A program made the position numbers and the translations under genes. Of a stretch of DNA of 64,000 bases, positions 36,370-46,812 are shown in pieces. Each line of letters opens with the position of its first letter. Positions within the stretch are counted from its first letter, which is position 1. The notes beneath the pieces are model-generated. The model saw only the letters and a program-made list of their open reading frames with translations, was not told the DNA's origin and did no database searches. Source of the stretch: Carettochelys insculpta (taxonomy: Eukaryota > Chordata > Testudines > Carettochelyidae); assembly GCF_033958435.1 (NCBI RefSeq), contig NC_134137.1:173241501-173305500 (forward strand), written 5' to 3'.

Positions 36370-36561
36370 CATTACTTCAGTTTCACTACCAAACACGTCC
36401 TTGACTATTTTACTTAAATTTGCTTGAAGAGTATTTGCACCTATGGACTGTTGTACTTGTAGCAGAGAAACAAAATAGGCAATCACACTTCCATTTCTGA
36501 ATCCAACCATTACAATATCAAAGCTGTCACCTCGCAGGCTCATTCGCATTTGTTTAACAAC
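36370..36561 (-). CDS. UMODL1: UMODL1 candidate: second SEA domain, main exon
   Basis: A 192-bp exon (64 codons, phase 0 to 0) with acceptor CCATTTTTACAG and donor GTACGTAGT. The peptide VVKQMRMSLRGDSFDIVMVG, FRNGSVIAYF, VSLLQVQQSIGAN, ANLSKIVKDVFG follows the SEA fold: a central GSV turn between two strands, then a helix. SEA domains are extracellular modules of mucins and membrane proteins, often cleaved at the G-S bond. The first SEA of this gene uses a phase 1-to-0 exon before its main exon. Here no such exon lies between this one and the EGF exon at 36785-36919, which ends in phase 1. Direct splicing of the two would therefore shift frame. The exon may be a relic, or its partner may have been lost. 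Confidence 0.7.
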
Positions 36562-36784
36562 CTGTAAAAATGGAAATCACAGCCTGTGTCCCTCTCATGC
36601 ATAATGATAGCTTTGAGAATTCCATCATATGGATCTCCTGGTAGACTATTTAATATGAGGCTTTTATATGTAGAGGGTACGAGAAGTTGGTGAATTAATT
36701 GTGGCCTGGGGTAAGTTATTTGAGGGTTTTCAGCAACATATCGTGCAATAATATTTCAATCGGAAGTAGCCAATATTCATTTAC

Positions 36785-36919
36785 CTTTACATCATCTGGC
36801 TGTATTTTTTGGATTCTCATATTTTATTCCTGGATTACAGTCACATTCATAACTTCCTACAGTGTTGTTGCATGTGGCCAAGTATGAACATGCTGAACTG
36901 TTAGCACATTCATCTGTGT
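36785..36919 (-). pseudogene. UMODL1: UMODL1 candidate: calcium-binding EGF exon with premature TGA
   Basis: A 135-bp, phase 1-1 exon with acceptor CTTATAG and donor GTAAAT, the classic layout of an EGF module exon. It opens with DTDEC, the calcium-binding EGF start. Cysteines follow at SAC, ATC, YEC and CDC, with N.T.GSY between them. The sixth cysteine is present as TGT (36789-36791), but the codon before it is TGA (36792-36794). One C-to-T change in CGA, a CpG site, would explain it; the family has no stop there. Length, splice sites and cysteine spacing are otherwise preserved, so the lesion looks recent. It would truncate the protein before the second SEA and any later domain. Polymorphism or a sequencing error is possible. 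Confidence 0.75.
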
Positions 36920-37197
36920 CTATAAGTTAAGGGAAGATCATGTTTATAAACTGAGATAACATCCACCCTTCTACCATACAAAGGGACAAAGGGATCCCAT
37001 AATACACAAAAGAGTCTGTAAATTAATTTTTCATACTTAAAAAATCGCCCCGTGGAAGATTTAAGCAAATAACTTCAGTTAATACCAATTTAAATGTAAT
37101 CAATGTATTGTATTTCCTTAATTTTGCAATGGCCTAATCAGGATCAGATTCATATCAATGCACATCTCCAAAAGGTTCCATAGTCTTCCCTTCTTAC

Positions 37198-37335
37198 CTT
37201 GGCAATCTATCTCTGGTATTCCAGGGCTGTGGTCATTGAATCCAGCCTTATACGCACAGGAATAAGTTGCCTCCTCAGGAGTGCATAAGGCATGTTTAGA
37301 ACAGTTGTTTAATCCTGTTTCACAGCTGTTTGCCA
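37198..37335 (-). CDS. UMODL1: UMODL1 candidate: EGF-like exon with fifth cysteine replaced
   Basis: A 138-bp, phase 1-1 exon with acceptor TTTATTACAG and donor GTAAGAAG. The residues ANSCETGLNNCSKHALCTPE, then ATYSCAYKAGFNDHSP, then DCQG give the EGF cysteine pattern, except that the position of the fifth cysteine (expected SCAC) is Tyr, codon TAT at 37250-37252. One base change from TGT accounts for it. Loss of this cysteine breaks one of three disulfides, so the module would probably misfold. It lies between the first SEA (41158-41377) and the second EGF exon (36785-36919), with matching phases on both sides. Confidence 0.75.
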
Positions 37336-37589
37336 CTGTAATAAAGGAAATATTTACCATATTAAACCCCTCTTGGAAAACACAAAATATTAGTGCTGAC
37401 CAAAATTCAGAATTGCCATTCACAGGAAATTCTGATATTTCAAAATTTTCTTTTATCCTAAATCAAAATGAAAAGTCGACATTTCATGTGAAATCATTTC
37501 AGAAGCATCAATACAACCTTCTCCAAACATTTTGTTTCAGTCGGATGAAAGGTGTTCATTCTGACTTTATTAATATAACGTAATAGACT

Positions 37590-37998
37590 GTGACCTATGA
37601 AGAAAGGCTGAAAGAATTGGGCTTGTTCAGTTTGGAAAAGAGAAGATCGAGGGGAGACATGACAGCAGTTTTCAGGTATCTAAAAGGGAGTCATAAGGAG
37701 GAGGGAGAAAACTTGTTCTTCTTGGCCTCTGAGGATAGAACAAGAGGCAATGAGCTTAAACTGCAGCAAGGGAGGTTTAGGTTGGACATTAGGAAAAAGT
37801 TCCTAACTGTCAGGGTGGTCAAACAGTGGAATAAATTGCCAAGGGAGGTTGTGGAATTTCCATCGCTGGAGATATTTAAGAACGGGTTTGGTAGATGTCT
37901 CTCAGGGATGGTTTAGACAGTACTTGGTCCTGCCTTTGGGGCAGGGGGCTGGACTTGATGGCCTCTCGAGGTCCCCTCCAGTCCTAGTATTCTATGAT
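37590..37998 (+). mobile_element. CR1 LINE 3' end
   Basis: A well-preserved CR1 terminus. The end of the reverse transcriptase frame is open ([48 protein letters not shown]). The 3' block GGACTTGATGGCCTCTCGAGG and the terminal ATTCTATGATT octamer follow. It sits in an intron of the UMODL1-like gene, antisense to it. Confidence 0.9.
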
Positions 37999-37999
37999 T

Positions 38000-39758
38000 A
38001 TAAGAATATAATATAATATAATATAATTACGAACATAGCATATCGTAACAATTAGACAAAACAATAATGTCAAAACCAAGGCTTTCACCTTACCAAAATT
38101 AAACATTTTGCTAATTTTCATCAAAAATGTCAGAGAAGTTGATATGTTCCCATGAAACATCTCTATGTTGTAGAATCAGCATTTTCTGCTGAAAAACTTC
38201 TCCATCAGAAGACTTTTGACCAGCTCTCATTCTGACACTATTGACAACCAAGTTTCTGCTATTAAAGTTAGCATCATACATGAGTATTTCCAGCTGAAGA
38301 GATGGCACAAATGTGCTTGTATTGTTTTGATGTCATGTTTGTTTTTATTTCTGAAAAACCTGAAACATTGGTTGCACTCTTTCCTTTGTCCTATTTTTTA
38401 AGGGAACCAGTTACTTTAAGATGCAGTGTGTAACGTGCATTTTCCTACCATTTCATAAAGAATAACTCAGGAAGGTAATTGGCAAAAACATTCAAACTTT
38501 GGTTCCTAAATTCATATTTAGGCCCCTAAATAAAAGTGGCCTGGTTTTCAGGGGTGCTGAGCAATGGCCAGTGTGGTAGGATGGCTGTCTCTGAGGATGT
38601 TCACTAGCCAAATATCAGGTCACCTTATTTAGGTGCCGTAGGGGCCAGTCCTGCAAATCCTTGCTGCTGCTTGTTTGCAGATTGTACCTCCTAGTGTAGT
38701 GCACTGAGTGCAATAAGATTGTAGATGAGAGAAAACATGACACAGCGCAGTACCTGTTTCCAGCATGGCACCTTTTATCTAGATTTGGGTGCATCCAAAC
38801 TTGGCATTTTGGACCCTAATTTCATGGGATTCCTCATTTGGTAGAGTCAGTACAAGCATAAGCAGCTCAGTGCTTTAGCAAGAATAACCAAGTAAAATTA
38901 TCTGAACACTGATCGGTTAAACTCCTAAGGCACAGACAGGCCCACCAATAGGCAGGGTGAAAGGCAGAAGCTGTACAAGGGCCCGGTGCTTCAAAGGGAC
39001 CCAAAGCTCCAGCTGCCGACACTGCCAAAGTAGCTCCAGTGGCAGCTGGAGCTGCAGAGCCCCTTTGAAATGCTGTTGCAGCGCTGCTCCACTGCTCTGT
39101 GCAGCTCTGAGGTGGAGGGGGGGCAGCACCACACTCTGAGCAATGCTGAGGCTGACTGCCTTAGGCCCCACCCCTTCCCCTTGGGCCCCGCCCCTTTCAG
39201 AAGCACAGAGCTGGGCCTCCCTCCCAGCTTGCGCCAAGTGCTCCTCTGCCATATCACTTAATTGGGACATGAGTGCACAAAAGGAACAGAAACAGTGAAA
39301 GGCACAATTTCTAGTCAGTCAAGCCTCATTAATTGTACTTAAACCAGAAGGGCGTGTATCAGCCTGGACTGCTAGATACCTAGCTCTGCCTTGACCTGGA
39401 AATTCCATTAATGCCTCTTGGAAATGTCAAAAATACAGAAATGGAGCATCGGACACATGATGCTTCCACCCAGCTCAGTCCTGCAACTAATGCAGATGTG
39501 CTCTAACACGAAGCAATTAAAGACATTTCTGAGAATGAGGCCATTTAGCTGTGTCCTGCAGTCAGTGATCTTAGCAATGAGGCAAGAAGCAATTTTTCCA
39601 AAATTAAAATGTAAGAGCTATTCTCAAAATATTCACATTTACTTTGCAAAGGGAGCAGAGCTGTTAATTTCGTCTGACAGCTTGTAACAAAGGAAATAAA
39701 GCTGTCAACGATGCACACATTTTGAATTTTCTTTTCTGAATCCATGATCAAATACAGA
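38000..39758. other. Intron sequence, no exon seen
   Basis: Between UMODL1-like exons. It holds an (ATAAT)n run at about 38004-38030 and a GC-rich patch at 38930-39240, where the open frames on both strands are compositional. Confidence 0.5.
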
Positions 39759-40449
39759 GGCTGTGTGTACACCAGCAAGATCTGAAAGATTTTTTGAAAG
39801 AAAGGGCTCTTTCGAAAGATCCTAGAGAGTGTCTAAACACAAAAAGTGTTCTTTCAAAAGTTAATCGAAAGAATGCAGCACTCCTTTCGAAATCGCTCTT
39901 CCTTTCCTGTTTCAGGAAGCGCACCCCCTTTTGAAAGCTTCTTTCGAAAGAAAACTTGTAGATATTGCGCAGGACATTTTTTTCAAAAGCTGTCCTCATG
40001 GGGCCTGATTTTTCAATCCCCAGCCTTTTCTTTCAAAAGAGCGGGGGCTCTGTGGATGCTTTCTATCAAAACAGCAGATCAATCTTTCAATCCACTTTTT
40101 TTCTGTGGCTGTGTCTCCATGTGCCGCTTCTTCCGGAAGCGACACACTAATGAGCTATCTGGGAGATGCTAACGAGGCACAGATGCAAATTTCCATGCCT
40201 TATTAGCATATCTGCACGTGGTTCGAGTCTGAAAAAGTACACATGCAGACACGTGGCCCATGGGAATCTGGACTCCGAACCACAATATGCATCTGCGCCT
40301 CCTTAGTATCTTCCAGATAGCTCACTAGCAGAAGAAGCGGCATGTGGAGACACAGCTTGTGTGGGGACACGCTCTTTCGAAAGAAGTTCTTTTGGAAGAG
40401 ATCATCTGAAGGGCTTCTTTTGAAAGATCTCTTTAGTGTAGAAGTAACC
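39759..40449. mobile_element. TTTCGAAAGA-rich inverted-repeat element with a second element nested inside
   Basis: The left end is GGCTGTGTGTACACCAGC. The right end, reverse-complemented, is GGTTACTTCTACACTAAAG. Both arms are dense in TTTCGAAAGA and TTTTGAAAGA motifs. The same family flanks the Harbinger at 55058-58731. It is interrupted at 40108-40356. Confidence 0.6.
40108..40356. mobile_element. Nested short inverted-repeat element
   Basis: The left end is GCTGTGTCTCCATGTGCCGC and the right end is its near-perfect reverse complement, GCGGCATGTGGAGACACAGC. A longer imperfect palindrome (CTTCTTCCGGAAGC..., GAGCTATCTGGGAGATGCTA...) makes the whole 249 bp a potential hairpin. No coding capacity. 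Confidence 0.8.
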
Positions 40450-40829
40450 GAGAGAGTTTGTTATCCAGCTGATGACCATTGTGTCATTATCAATGATATT
40501 TAAAAGTGGAACTGCTTATATTCTTGTGGTTTCACTATCACTTGTATGACTAGTAGGCTCAAAGCGATATTGTGCTTTTAAGATGTCTTTATCGGTGCTA
40601 CTTCAAAGGCTTATCATTCCTTGGAATCCTTGGCAAAGGTGCAGGGTCCTCTTTGCTATGCCCTTAATACTCGATCCTATGCCCCTGGCATTGACATGTG
40701 TCTTCCCACTGAGTTCAACGGCTGTTGGATTGTGTCAATATTTTCTAGGGGATTCTTGAACATCTGAAATAAAGAATAAACTCCCCTTGTGCCGGGGGCC
40801 CTAAATCCAGAAATCACAGTGCAGCAATA

Positions 40830-41075
40830 TTTAGAGTAACAGAGAGAAAGCCGTGCTAGTCTATATACTATGAAAACAAAAAAGCCGTCCAGTAGTTTTT
40901 CTGATTTGTCAACCTTGATAACTACTTTTAGTTCTCTGTGCCTTAAACATTGAGTGTGTTCTGATATGGCTATGATCTGAAGAAGTGGGTCGGTCCCACG
41001 AAAGCTCATCAGCTAATAAATTATTTTGTTAGTCTTTAAAGTGCTACTGGACGGCTTTTTTGTTTTCGCAGTATT
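40830..41075. repeat. Interspersed repeat (Penelope-like tail family, tentative)
   Basis: Contains GAGAGAAAGCCGTGCTAGTC, GAAGAAGTGGGTCGGTCCCACG, AAAGCTCATCAGCTAATAAA, TTGTTAGTCTTTAAAGTGCT and a closing ACTGGACGGCTTTTTTG that is the reverse complement of the AAAAAAGCCGTCCAGTAG near its start. A related short copy is at about 41497-41620. The shared TTAGTCT.TAAGGTGC motif with 53851-54062 suggests a link to Penelope-like tails. Confidence 0.55.
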
Positions 41076-41157
41076 TACAGGTAAGTCACACGTCATCAAT
41101 ATAAACAGTAATCATGGAATATAACAGAAAGAGATTCCTGTGATCACTGGGCCCTAC

Positions 41158-41377
41158 CTTCTATATGAGTACATTTGAAGTCCACTTGCCAAAGGGCATT
41201 TTCATTCAGGGCTTTTATAAAAGCTTTGGCAATATTTGTTTCTGTTAAGTTTTGTTCCTCAGCCATCATGATGTGGAAGAGCACAATCATGCTGCCGTTG
41301 CTTATGCTGTCTATCACGATAAGCAATTTCCTCGTGTTAAATAAGTTTTTGAACTCCTCTGTCAATTTTTCCCTTAT
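41158..41377 (-). CDS. UMODL1: UMODL1 candidate: first SEA domain, second exon
   Basis: A 220-bp exon (phase 0 to 1), acceptor TTCATTTTACAG, donor GTAGGGCC. The peptide IREKLTEEFKNLFNTRKLLI, SISNGSMIVLFHIMMAEEQN, then AFIKALNENALWQVDFKC has the SEA pattern: helix, strand, turn with G-S, strand, helix, strand. The NGSM turn is the position of the autocleavage G-S in related SEA domains. Its phase 0 start matches the end of 42516-42628, and its phase 1 end matches the EGF exon at 37198-37335. No stop or frameshift is seen. Confidence 0.8.
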
Positions 41378-42515
41378 CTGTAAAATGAAAAGTAACAATT
41401 GATCTGTTTTGATTTCATCTTCAGAAACAAGTAAACCAACTTTTTGTGTAGCTCTTTTATAAGAGTCACTGATTAAAAAAACAACATGCCCAGAGGAATC
41501 AGAGAGGTACCTGTGTTAGTCAGTTATTTCACAAAAAACAAGCAGACAGCAGAAAACTCATTACCTAATAAATACATTTGTTAGTCTTTAAGGTGCTACA
41601 GGACTGCTTGGTTTTATAGAGGACTCAGCCCTGTTTCCCAAAACACCATATAGACCTTTCAGTTGTAAATGCAGCTGTCTGATGGATTGCCAATAAAAGA
41701 ATAAAAATAACCAAATACTGTAAATATTCCTGAGTTGTTTACTTGAGGTATTGTTTAAAACTCTAAAAACAAAACAGCATTCCCCATCCTGGGGGAAAAT
41801 GGGAAGAGGAATCGAAAAAACGGTATTTCACCACATGATTCTTATTTTAGCCGTAACTACGAAAGTGAATGGAAACATTGTTCACTGAAGTACTAGGACA
41901 TCACCACTGTGAGCAGCAGTGCAGCGGGACCACATTAGCTGCTTAGATGTAGCTCCATTGCAATTTTGGGCTGCATTCACCCAGTGGGGTATTGCAGCGT
42001 CACAGTCAAAGCCATTCTGCAGGAGTCAGGATCCATGGTCTTCAAAGGGACAAGTTGCTGCAGAGGTGGAGGGGCAGCCACGCTTACAGCTGGATCCCTC
42101 CCATTGCTGCTGACTCCTCCAAAATTAATTTACATCCTTCTCCTTCTACTCCATGCAACCCTGTCTTGGCAGGTGGTTCCAGACACCGCAGCCAATGGGG
42201 GAAGTTCTTAGCAGTATCGTTCTTTGCAGAAGCTGTGTTACTAATGGATCAGACTGAGATGCAAGCTAGTGAGAAGACATGGGGCCTCTGCCCAGATGGC
42301 CATGGCTTTCTGAGATTGTCTGGGTCCACGGGAACCTGCCGGTTTGGCAGGCGTAACCCCTTGCTACTTCATCAATATAAGGCGGAAAAGCCCCCTAATT
42401 CTCATTAAGGAAAATGTAAAAAACTCTGAGTGCAAACCTAGTTATCTGTCTGTGCAATAGTAAACAGTGCAGAGAAAGATAAAGCCTTTAAGTATTTGAA
42501 AGTAAAGTGTGGTAC
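41378..42515 (-). other. Intron between the two SEA exons
   Basis: No exon. It includes the short Penelope-tail-like copy near 41497-41620 and a GC-rich patch at 41900-42400 whose plus-strand open frames have no recognised domain. Confidence 0.5.
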
Positions 42516-42628
42516 CTCGGCAGTGAAATTCTTTTCAAAGTCTTTAAATGCTACACTTGATTTGTTGCTGTGCTGAGAATTGACCTCTTTATCTATCAGC
42601 CTGGTTTGTTCTTTGAAGTTTTTGGATT
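42516..42628 (-). CDS. UMODL1: UMODL1 candidate: first SEA domain, first exon
   Basis: A 113-bp exon (phase 1 to 0), acceptor CTATTTCTTTACAG, donor GTACCAC. It encodes ESKNFKEQTRLIDKEVN and SQHSNKSSVAFKDFEKNFTAE, which reads straight into IREKLTEEFKNLF of the next exon. This is the linker and first helix of a SEA domain. One N-glycosylation sequon (NFT) and another (NKS) are present. The frame is open. Confidence 0.75.
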
Positions 42629-44304
42629 CTGTAAAGAAATAGAAGCATTAAACATATCCCTGAAGATTAAGCTAATGACATTGATGCAGTGGGTTTACTA
42701 GGCTGAGCAAATAATAATACAGGAGTGCCAAGATCCACCTACCATCTGGGACACTTTGGAAGGCAGAAAGGGTTTGTAAAACTTGTTATTTAACCAGACA
42801 ATTTTAATTTTTAAAATTTAGCTGGAATGAGACAACTTCTTTGAATGATTGAAGAATATGACTGTGTAAAAAACTTAGGTCCAGTTCCTTAACCTTTCTG
42901 CGTGTATAACTCCACTGAGAAGGGAGTGAGTTTTGTTTGTGGAATGCATGCAGAACTGGCCCCACCATCTCATTAAAACAAAGGAGAAAAAGAAAGAGAA
43001 TTGTGTATTCAGAACATCAGTAATTTATGTTTTGTTCTGTTGCTTGGTATCCTTTTTGATACAGTCTCTAAACCCAAACCAGAGCCATAAACTGAAGGCA
43101 GATTCACACGGAGATGTCTGAATCTCCTCTCCAATTCATCAGGATATATTAAGAGTAATCGCTTCAAAATTGGAGGGTTGCACTGGTGTAAAAGTGGAGT
43201 AAATCAGAGGTGAATCAGGCCACAGGAATCCATACTCACGACTAAAATATTTTCATTCACTCAAAGCCCCAATTTACTATTTCCTTATTAGACAGAGTAC
43301 AGGCTTGTGAAGCAAAGTCAGCCTTGTAGGACCTGACTTACAGAAGTACAATGCACCTGTGATTCCATTTGAAGTCAGTGGGTTCTGGGCACTTCTCACA
43401 GCGTGTCTGCATAGGGTATTAGTGGTCCACAAGCTACAGTGTGGATCTACAGTGCAGCTGCTTGCTGGGCAGTAACTTCCCACATGGATACATCACAGCT
43501 GCACACTACAAGGTCTGTAATGCACATTGATGTGCTTTCTTCTCAAGCACCAGCACCTCGAAGTACATTATGGAATGTTTAGTGCACCACAGCATACCCA
43601 CATGGGATGTTGGTGTGTGGCAAACCAGTGTGCAGCAATTTCACACCCAGGCTTACTGCCTACTAATATACCAGACAGACAATCTCAGAAGTGTCCGACT
43701 CACTGTGACTTGCCTCATTCTGTGTAAGGAAAGATGCACTGTAATCCATATGAAAAGTTTTAGGACTGATTCAGTTGAGCATTATGGTCGTATACAGAAT
43801 ATAAATACACAAGAATTAAAAACTGTTACAAAATGCTACTCATGGCTAATCTTGTAGAATTTTTTATCATGTATGTCTTTGTAAAAATAGCATGTGACTC
43901 TATAATTAAAACTGCATCATTATGCCTAGGCATTATAATAAAACACATAAATAATATAATAATACATAATGATATAATAATGCAATATACACAATAACAA
44001 CATGGGGACAGTTATGGTGGCCCATGCAACATTCACTCTGGTACTGCCTTATTTTTGAGTGCTTAATTTGTGACTTAATTGGATTTTTTGTACAGAATTC
44101 TTTACCTTATTTGAATGCCAGGACTGCAAAATTATACAGAGTTACTCCAGCTTAAGCAAATAGTCCTTTGAAATCAACTGGATGAGTCACATAAATAAGA
44201 ACAACTCTCATGAGAAAAGGATACAGGAGTAGCTTCTATTAATATATTTTAAAAGATATCATATGAGCTATAAATAAAAAGTGATTGGATTATCAAGGAA
44301 ATAC
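42629..44304 (-). other. Intron, no exon seen
   Basis: AT-rich, with ATAAT-type simple sequence near 43930-43995. Nothing else is recognised. Confidence 0.5.
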
Positions 44305-44544
44305 CTGTCTGAACTGTCATTGAAGTACTGGTTTTCTGACCACAGATTAAAACCTCCACAGATATGGCGTATTTCTGACCAGGAAGCAAACCTTTAAATT
44401 CTATGTTGGTTTTATCTGTAGTGCTTTTATCTTCCAACAGAGAAATTGTGCAAGGGCCTTCTTTTCTACCATCTTCAAGTGTCCAGCTGAATTGTGTCAT
44501 GTCACTGGTAACTTGCGCAAGCTGTATGGAAAAATCAAGTAAAG
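44305..44544 (-). CDS. UMODL1: UMODL1 candidate: fibronectin type III exon
   Basis: A 240-bp, phase 1-1 exon. The acceptor TTTTTTTGTGTATAG ends at 44545 and the donor GTATTTCC begins at 44304. The peptide has LAQVTSDMTQFSWTLEDG, then TTDKTNIEFKGLLPGQKYAI, then VEVLICGQKTSTSMTVQT. This is a fibronectin III fold signature: W in strand B, L.PG..Y in strand E/F, and a closing TVQT. An alternative acceptor at 44522 would start the exon in phase 0 and is less consistent with the preceding exon, whose donor leaves phase 1. The frame is intact. Order (repeat exon, FN3, SEA, EGF, EGF, SEA) and proximity to ABCG1 are the basis for the UMODL1 call. Confidence 0.75.
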
Positions 44545-45282
44545 CTATACACAAAAAAAGATCAATTTTCTGTAAGCGACACATATATCTACTTTCTGTC
44601 ATGCCAAAAATAAATACTTATTAAAATTAAAAATTGTCTTTCAATTATTTCTTATGTTAAAGACAATTTAATACAGTAGTTTGGGGATCTTCTAGGCTAG
44701 GGTTAAGGGTCAAAGATACACATGCATATCTCCCATTGAATTAAAGCAGAGCTTACTGCAGCTACTGGAGGGTAGAATTCAGCCCCCAGCTCTTTGTCCA
44801 CCTGAAAGCTAGAAAGTAACTGTGTAAAAATGTAAATTATATTGTAAAATCTTAACTTTCTTTGTCTGACATATCAAAAGAAAGCTACATCCTCCTTTTC
44901 TAACCACTCACAATACATAAAAGATTGCTTCACTGATAACCATTATCAGAAGCAGACAGATGGCCCCATAACTGACTCTGATTTCATAATGATAGGTTTA
45001 AAAAAAATGCAGTCAAGAGGCCAAAAAGCTAAGAATCTTTTCAATCAAACTGTACAACACACTGAAATGTGACCATCATGGGCATTTCCCAATAGAACAT
45101 CATAACAACAGCAATCACAGATTCCAACTTGCAGGGTAATCTGGACAGACAGATATTTTTGTCCATGTCAAGCCCTTCTGAATTCCCTATGGCTCTACAT
45201 AGGTACAGGGTGAGATCACTCACAGATCTAATCATACACTGGAGCACACCTCATAGTTCAAATCAGTACAGATTCTATAGGA
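44545..45282 (-). other. Intron, no exon seen
   Basis: AT-rich sequence with no recognised repeat or splice-bounded frame. Confidence 0.5.
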
Positions 45283-45784
45283 CAGTGGTTCCCACACTTT
45301 TCACTAGTGTGAACGCCCGGTGACTCCCCTTGAACCATTTGCATCCAAGCCAATTCTCTTTTCTATGATCATTTTTATTTATTTTTTTACAGACCCCCCC
45401 CCCCCGGTAGCCAGACAGAGCCCCCCCTTTTGCTCTTCTCCATCTTGCCTTCGCTAGGTGCTTCAGAGCACAAAAAGGAAAAGCCCAGCCCTGGAATGCC
45501 CGAGAGCGCAGATGGGCTTATCTTAGCCATGGTCTTTGAAGCTCCGGAGCAAAGCTAAGAACAATGGGCTAATTAACAGCTGGGCCTCAGACTGCCCTTG
45601 GCTAATTACCATCAGTTGATTTGCCAGGACACTTGTCCCAAACAGGAGGAAAATCTCCTGGCCCATTAAGACACAAATGTCCTCAATTTTCTATCTCACA
45701 TGTGTGAACTACACCCTTGAACTCCCTGTGAGAACCAGTATCAGACAGTTTAATTCAATTAAACCAAGGAAGGAGCCTACGTGA

Positions 45785-45801
45785 CCCAATGGGTATAAAA
45801 G
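45785..45801 (+). promoter_or_regulatory. CCAAT plus TATA core promoter inside a repeat, LTR-like
   Basis: CCCAAT is followed within ten bases by GGGTATAAAAGAGGG. The downstream sequence (GAGCTCCAATAATCTTTCC, then GGACAGGAGGGTGGGGGCC) resembles the R/U5 part of a retroviral or Gypsy-type LTR. I found no internal retroviral genes and could not fix the LTR ends, so this may be a solo LTR. Confidence 0.35.
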
Positions 45802-46156
45802 AGGGGGCTGGCAGACCCCCTATTTGAGCTCCAATAATCTTTCCTGCCGGACAGGAGGGTGGGGGCCTCCCCAGGACCCCGGGGACGCTCGACTCCTGGA
45901 AAAATAGGGACAAAGGACTTCTTCCCAAGGGATTTAGAGAGAAAAACTGGCCAAGCCACGTTGGTAATGCAGGGGTAAGAATAAGACCTGTTTGGTATTT
46001 TATTTTTCATTTCTTTTTGCACGCATTGAATAAGTATAGAACTATGAATTAGAGTGTATGCTAGCTATTTGTAATCCAAGTATAAACCTTGTAACAATTG
46101 TAACCACAAGAGCTTAACTCGCCAGGTAAACAAACAAAGCAACATTGTAACACTAA

Positions 46157-46812
46157 AGCTGTGTCTACATGTGCACGCTACTTCGAAGTAGCAGCGCCAA
46201 CTTCGAAATAGCGCCCGTCATGGCTACACGTGTTGGGCGCTATTTCAAAGTTAACTTCGACGTTAGGCGGCAAGACGTCGAAGTCGCTAACCCCATGAGG
46301 GGATGGGAATAGTGTTCTACGTCGAAGTAGGGAACATGTAGACAATCCGCGTCCCGCAACATCGAAATAGCAGGGTCCTCCATGGCGGCCATCAGCTGAG
46401 GGGTTGAGAGACGCTCTCTCTCCAGCCCCTGTGGGGCTCTATGGTCACCGTGTGCAGCAGCCCTTAGCCCAGGGCTTCTGGCTGCTGCTGCTGCAGCTGG
46501 GGATCCATGCTGCATGCACAGGGTCTGCAACCAGTTGTCGGCTCTGTGTATCTTGTGCTGTTTAGTGCAAGTGTGTCTGGGAGGGGCCCTTTAAGGGAGC
46601 GGCTTGCTGTTGAGTCCGCCCTGTGACCCTGTCTGCAGCTGTTCCTGGCACCCTTATTTCAATGTGTGCTACTTTGGCGTGTAGATGTTCCCTCACAGCA
46701 CCTATTTCGATGTGGTGCTGCCCAACGTCGACGTTGCCAGCCCTGGAGGACGTGTAGACGCTATTCATCGAAATAGCTTATTTCGATGTAGCGTGCACAT
46801 GTAGACGTAGCC
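46157..46812. mobile_element. PIF/Harbinger-type non-autonomous element
   Basis: A 656-bp element with TAA on both sides (46154-46156 and 46813-46815), the Harbinger 3-bp target duplication. The left end is AGCTGTGTCTACATGTGCAC. The right end, reverse-complemented, is GGCTACGTCTACATGTGCAC and extends through GCTAC/TTCGAA blocks. The interior is non-coding. It is inserted in the element at 45283-47094. Confidence 0.8.
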
